DNA from: Acidobacteriota bacterium | GTDB taxonomy: Bacteria; Acidobacteriota; Thermoanaerobaculia; Multivoradales; Multivoraceae | DNA length: 64,000 nt | Direction: 5' to 3' | Assembly (NCBI GenBank): GCA_029263415.1 | Contig: JAJCXN010000041.1 | Span: 291,581 to 355,580, forward strand | Shown here: positions 60,896 to 64,000 of the stretch, one piece after another | Layout of the letters: each line of letters begins with the position of its first letter | Position numbering within the stretch: the first letter of the stretch is position 1 | Made by a program: the position numbers and the translations under genes | Notes under the pieces: generated by a model | What the model saw: only the letters and a program-made list of their open reading frames with translations | What the model was told of the DNA's origin: nothing | Databases searched by the model: none

Positions 60896-61204
60896 GTGGC
60901 AACGCGAGTCGCTCAAGACAATTGGTCTTCGAGTCGGTATCTCGCCCGTCGAGCACGAAAAATCAACATCTATCGCAAGCGAACTGGCCCCTTCTGGCAA
61001 CGAAGGTATCGACACACCGAAGTGAGCCGAGACGAAGCCACCCTTGCTAAACGATTCGCCTACATCGCCAGTCAAGGCACTAAAGAGGGATGAGTCCGAT
61101 GCCCAACAGAATGGCCCGGCGTGCATTGCGCTTGGCACTACGCTCAAGGACAGTGGGAGGTCTCAGGGCAGTGGGACGACCTCACTAAGGCCTACCGCTC
61201 GTGA
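60896..61204 (+). pseudogene. RAYT-like (REP-associated tyrosine transposase) C-terminal remnant
   Basis: The frame encodes LARRARKINIYRKRTGPFWQ, RRYRHTEVSRDEATLAKRFA and YIASQGTKEG, then a TGA at 61091-61093. It continues in the same frame with VRCPTEWPGVHCAWHYAQGQ to a second stop at 61202. This is the C-terminal pattern of Y1/RAYT-type transposases (FW..RY..., ...R..YI...VKEGLV..P.EWPG), with the TGA falling where EGLV is expected. The N-terminal HUH half is absent, since the upstream sequence is closed by a TAG at 60887. It is therefore a dead fragment, next to two REP-like repeats. Confidence 0.7.
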
Positions 61205-61261
61205 CGTTCTGATTGTGTTGTGTTTGAGGCCGCTTCGGGCTGGAACTATCTTCCTCTTTCC

Positions 61262-61299
61262 GATTCGACACCCCTGTCTGGATTCGACACCCCTGTCTG
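61262..61299. repeat. 19-bp direct tandem duplication
   Basis: GATTCGACACCCCTGTCTG occurs perfectly at 61262-61280 and 61281-61299, upstream of the FG-GAP protein gene. The remainder of the 61205-61430 gap shows no other recognised feature. Confidence 0.9.
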
Positions 61300-61430
61300 G
61301 ATCGTGCGGGGAGATTTGTTGCACTAGTTGGGAGGATTCTTTCGCGTATCGTACTAAGGTTGGCGCAATTCAGTGCATTCCTTGGGCCGGTGTGGCCCGT
61401 TCTTCGGTGATCTCCCTTAGCAGGTGTGTG

Positions 61431-62984
61431 ATGCCCATTTGTTCTACCCCTCGTGTTGCCAAGCTAATGGCTCTCAGCTTGCTCATTTTCGTGCCCTCTC
61501 GAATGGTCGCTCGCGAACTGGATCTTTTCGAGGATGTGACCGCCGCCGCCGGTATTGAGGTGAATCACGGAGTAGGTCATCCCACCACCGGTCAGGCCTG
61601 GGGTGATGTTGACCGTGACGGATGCCCTGACCTATTCCTCACCAGCGACAGGAGTGCCAATCGGCTGTATCGCAGTCAATGCGATGGGACGTTTGAAGTG
61701 CTTGAGGCCGATGACGTCTTGCAGATGGCCGCGTCGCGCGACAAGGGAGCTGTTTTTGCAGACTACGACAACGATGGTTGGCTAGATCTTTATGTGTCTT
61801 GCGACGGCCCGAATCACCTGTTCCGCAACCTGGCCGGTGCTGGCTGGGAAGACGTGACGGCGACTGCAGCTGTTGGGGATGCTAGGACCACCAGTATGGC
61901 TGCGTGGGCGGATTTTAACGGAGATGGCCAGCTTGATCTGTTAGTGGCAAACTACGACGAAGAGGACACTCTTGCTGCGCGCGACACATTGTATGAAGCC
62001 CAGGGAACCGGCACCTTCGTAGATGTTACGGCGGCGACCTTGGACGAAGTGCGAACTTTGGGACCCGCGTTCGCGACGCGTTGGCTTGACTGGGACAACG
62101 ACGGAGATCAAGACCTCTACGTCGTCAACGATAAGCTGTTTGGCAACGTTCTCTGGCAAAACAACGGGCCCGGCTGCGGGGGCTGGTGCTTTTCGAACGT
62201 CTCTTTGGCCACTGGAGCTCATCGGCCTGTGGATGGGATGGGCATCGCTGCTGGCGACTATGACAATGACGGCGATCTAGACCTCTACTTCAGCAGTTCA
62301 CTGGAGCAGGTGCTACTGCGCAGTGAGGTTGCCCAAGGAACGGCGGGCTTTGCGGAAGTTTCGGAGGAAGCTGGCGTGACTCCCGAGCTGATCGGCTGGG
62401 GAGCGCAGTTCATTGATGTCGACAACGATGGCTGGCAGGATCTCTATCTCGCCATCATGAGCTGGACGCTAGGTGAAGGCAATCGACTGTTCCTGAACGA
62501 TCACAACGGTGCATTCAGCGATGCATCTTCCTTGTCTGGCGCGGATGCACTTGGATGGGGACTTGGAGTAGCAGTCAGTGACTTCGATCGCGACGGTTGG
62601 GTGGACCTAGTTGCCGGTGGACTATCCGAGCCTTACCTGCTCTTTCGCAATCGTGGGTTTCTTGGTGCAGGTAACGGTTGGCTTCGCGTGAGGTTGAGTG
62701 GCGGGACTGAGATCAACCGTGACGCGGTTGGAGCGCGGGTGTGGGTGCACCGGACGGATGGACTGGTGTTGCTGCGCGATGTGCGGACTGGCTCTAGTTT
62801 GGGGGCCGGGAGTGACATGGCCATGCATTTTGGGCTTGGGATGGCGGGTGTGAGTCGGGTTGTGGTTGAGTGGCCTCATGGTGAGTCAAGCACGTTCCTT
62901 GGGCTTGCTGAAAATGCGGAACATTCCTTTGGTGATCCTGAGGTCATCCTGAGCAATGGGTTTGAGTCTGGGGTGGTTGAGTAG
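61431..62984 (+). CDS. Secreted FG-GAP/VCBS propeller protein with ASPIC/UnbV domain (CRTAC1-like)
   Basis: About 517 aa from the ATG at 61431, with a signal peptide (LMALSLLIFVPSRMVA). Seven calcium-binding repeats of the form D.D.DG..DL are visible (DVDRDGCPDL, DYDNDGWLDL, DFNGDGQLDL, DWDNDGDQDL, DYDNDGDLDL, DVDNDGWQDL and DFDRDGWVDL), consistent with one seven-bladed propeller. The C-terminal domain (NGWLRVRLSGGTEINRDAVG, HFGLGMAGVSRVVVEWPHGE) is ASPIC/UnbV. The protein ends NGFESGVVE, similar to the FESG tails seen on secreted proteins of Lysobacterales. An in-frame extension to 61044 runs over the transposase remnant and was rejected. The likely role is surface adhesion or glycan binding. 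Confidence 0.88.
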   Translation: MPICSTPRVAKLMALSLLIFVPSRMVARELDLFEDVTAAAGIEVNHGVGHPTTGQAWGDVDRDGCPDLFLTSDRSANRLYRSQCDGTFEVLEADDVLQMAASRDKGAVFADYDNDGWLDLYVSCDGPNHLFRNLAGAGWEDVTATAAVGDARTTSMAAWADFNGDGQLDLLVANYDEEDTLAARDTLYEAQGTGTFVDVTAATLDEVRTLGPAFATRWLDWDNDGDQDLYVVNDKLFGNVLWQNNGPGCGGWCFSNVSLATGAHRPVDGMGIAAGDYDNDGDLDLYFSSSLEQVLLRSEVAQGTAGFAEVSEEAGVTPELIGWGAQFIDVDNDGWQDLYLAIMSWTLGEGNRLFLNDHNGAFSDASSLSGADALGWGLGVAVSDFDRDGWVDLVAGGLSEPYLLFRNRGFLGAGNGWLRVRLSGGTEINRDAVGARVWVHRTDGLVLLRDVRTGSSLGAGSDMAMHFGLGMAGVSRVVVEWPHGESSTFLGLAENAEHSFGDPEVILSNGFESGVVE

Positions 62985-63160
62985 GGAGGAGGCCGCTTGC
63001 GGGACTGACGTGAGTGGGGATTGTTTGCAAGCGCTGGGCCAGACAGATGCGGACAACCGTTCGGAGTCGATGGTTCCAGCAGTGGACGAGGCATGCTCGT
63101 AGGGTTTGGAGAGTGGCTCGGTTTGTGGGATGGCTGCCGACAAACGGTGCCGCCCAAGAT

Positions 63161-63180
63161 GGTGCGAAGCCTCCCGTGGG
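63161..63180 (+). repeat. REP-like repeat copy 3
   Basis: GGTGCGAAGCCTCCCGTGGG, identical to the first 20 bases of copies 1 and 2, about 2.4 kb away and in the same orientation. It lies in the otherwise featureless stretch 62985-63246. Confidence 0.85.
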
Positions 63181-63246
63181 TCTTCCGATTCAGTGAGCAG
63201 TGTAAGTATTCACTTGAAACTCGGGCTCTTCGGGATTTCGTGTGGG

Positions 63247-63435
63247 TCACGCTGATTTCGGGCAGAGATCGAGTCCGCCGAGATGGAAGTAGATGGCCTT
63301 GCGAAAGCGGTCACGGTTGCGGTAGCCGCGAGCAGCTCGTTTGAGGTACTGGATCTTTGTATTGATGCCTTCGCTCATCGCGTTGAGGATTCCCCAGAGG
63401 TAGTACTTGATGGTCTTGGCTGCCTTCTTCATCGG
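63247..63435 (-). pseudogene. ISL3-family transposase C-terminal remnant
   Basis: The minus-strand frame reads PMKKAAKTIKYYLWGILNAM, SEGINTKIQYLKRAARGYRN and RDRFRKAIYFHLGGLDLCP, then a stop. This is the conserved C-terminal block of ISL3-type DDE transposases. About eight residues expected between WGILNA and the SEG motif appear to be missing, as if deleted between two NA-coding sequences. Upstream the frame stays open to 63549 but no longer resembles the family, and the rest of the transposase was not found. It is a decayed insertion-sequence fragment. Confidence 0.75.
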
Positions 63436-63740
63436 GGAACATACGGTGCCGGGCAGCTCGGCAGGCAGAGCGTTTTTCAATCGGAAGAGGACAGCCCCCG
63501 AAGTTGTCGTAGGCGGATCGTCTGCGTTTGCCGCCGATTCGGGCCGCAAACCCGCTCCGCATGCAGCCCTTGGAGCGATCCCGAGAGTGCTTCCCTAACT
63601 CCGGGCACGGCGAAGCAACCCGCGAGCGGGGATTGAGCACGATCACCATGTGCTTTCCTTCGGGCCACGAACGCGAACGCACGAGCCAGTTTCGATCTAG
63701 GGCGGTGGTAAGCCCGTGGTCAGTCGGAGCCAAATCCCGG

Positions 63741-63999
63741 AGGGGATGAAAGCCTGTTCAGGGAACTCGTGGAGCGCTTCGACGATGCCTTGCCGCAAGC
63801 GGCCTGATGCCTTCGCGTACTGAGTTCGCCAGGCTTCCCAATTCTTGATGTGCTCGATTCAAGCGTCGTAGCTTGCGGCATGGACCAAGGGCTGGACGCC
63901 CTTCTTGGTTGACTTGGGTCTAAAGCAGAAGCGGTCGCGGTTCATCAGCCTCTTGCGATAGTCCCTGCGAACTTTTCTTCGAACATCAGCGTTCTCGAT
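63741..63999 (-). pseudogene. Decayed reading frame at the window edge, possibly transposase-related
   Basis: On the minus strand one frame reads VRRKVRRDYRKRLMNRDRFC and continues to VHAASYDA, a TGA at 63859-63861, then IEHIKNWEAWRTQYAKASGR and EFPEQAFIPSGIWLR before a second stop. The amino-acid flow across the TGA is continuous, suggesting a recent nonsense mutation. The basic start and the FPEQAFIPSGIW end faintly recall the C-termini of REP-type transposases, but the family is not certain. The gene runs off the right edge. Confidence 0.4.
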
Positions 64000-64000
64000 C

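Noticed and set aside
60667..61050. 127-codon plus-strand frame reading through the REP-like repeats
   Set aside because: It is created by the repeats themselves (repeated KPPVGDEE/SLPWD-type text); the transposase frame beside it is the one with family resemblance.

Overview
The window is high-GC bacterial chromosomal DNA carrying about 37 protein genes. No rRNA, tRNA, CRISPR array or prophage was seen. Lineage is uncertain. A RapA-type RNA polymerase recycling ATPase, a YbdG-like MscS channel, DapD and a protein ending in an NGFESG-like tail suggest a gammaproteobacterium near Lysobacterales/Wenzhouxiangella. A PadR regulator with a large duplicated ABC permease, a Ser/Thr kinase with TPRs, a tricorn-like protease, a DUF2911 protein and Asp-box/FG-GAP propellers are equally at home in Acidobacteriota or related phyla.

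Layout. 0-11 kb: MscS channel; an alpha/beta hydrolase translationally coupled to an ECF sigma factor with a fused membrane domain; a membrane Ser/Thr kinase with TPRs; a small secreted protein; a tricorn-like peptidase. 11-16 kb: a minus-strand operon (GST, FAD/NAD oxidoreductase, DUF2855), then an M20 amidohydrolase. 16-25.8 kb: a large exported protein of unknown function, a DsbA/FrnE-like protein with an expanded in-frame repeat, a haem-copper oxidoreductase, and a four-gene run (S10 carboxypeptidase, small membrane protein, GT-C-like membrane protein, spermidine-synthase-like methyltransferase fold). 25.9-32.6 kb: rapA, a small promoter-ORF-terminator unit, and a lysine/diaminopimelate cluster (M20 DapE-like, short dapB, dapA, dapD) with overlapping or near-overlapping genes. 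32.8-45.5 kb: hybrid histidine kinase, Tat-exported Gfo/Idh/MocA protein, lipoprotein sulfatase-like enzyme, SGNH hydrolase, lipoprotein amidohydrolase, DoxX-like protein, deazaflavin-type nitroreductase, RhlE-like DEAD-box helicase.

45.5-53.1 kb holds the best candidate for a poorly described system: an SPFH/flotillin-like coiled-coil protein followed by a giant (1847 aa) AAA-type ATPase of the so-called DNA repair ATPase (DUF3686-like) kind, with a strong hairpin between them. 53.3-63 kb: an NTF2-like protein, a DUF2911 protein, a 14-repeat Asp-box protein, the permease/PadR pair and an FG-GAP/ASPIC-UnbV protein. The right end, and the gap at 60.6-61.4 kb, hold decayed mobile-element material: REP-like 20-bp repeats, a RAYT-like transposase remnant with an in-frame stop, and an ISL3 transposase remnant.

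A recurring theme is short tandem repeats with periods of 8-21 bp. They lie in intergenic gaps, across stop codons (sulfatase, rhlE) and once inside a gene (the FrnE-like protein). Two arrays, at 39.7 and 42.4 kb, share the same core in opposite orientation. Starts were chosen from visible ribosome binding sites, signal peptides, overlaps and family length. Functions rest on motifs read by eye, since no database search was possible.
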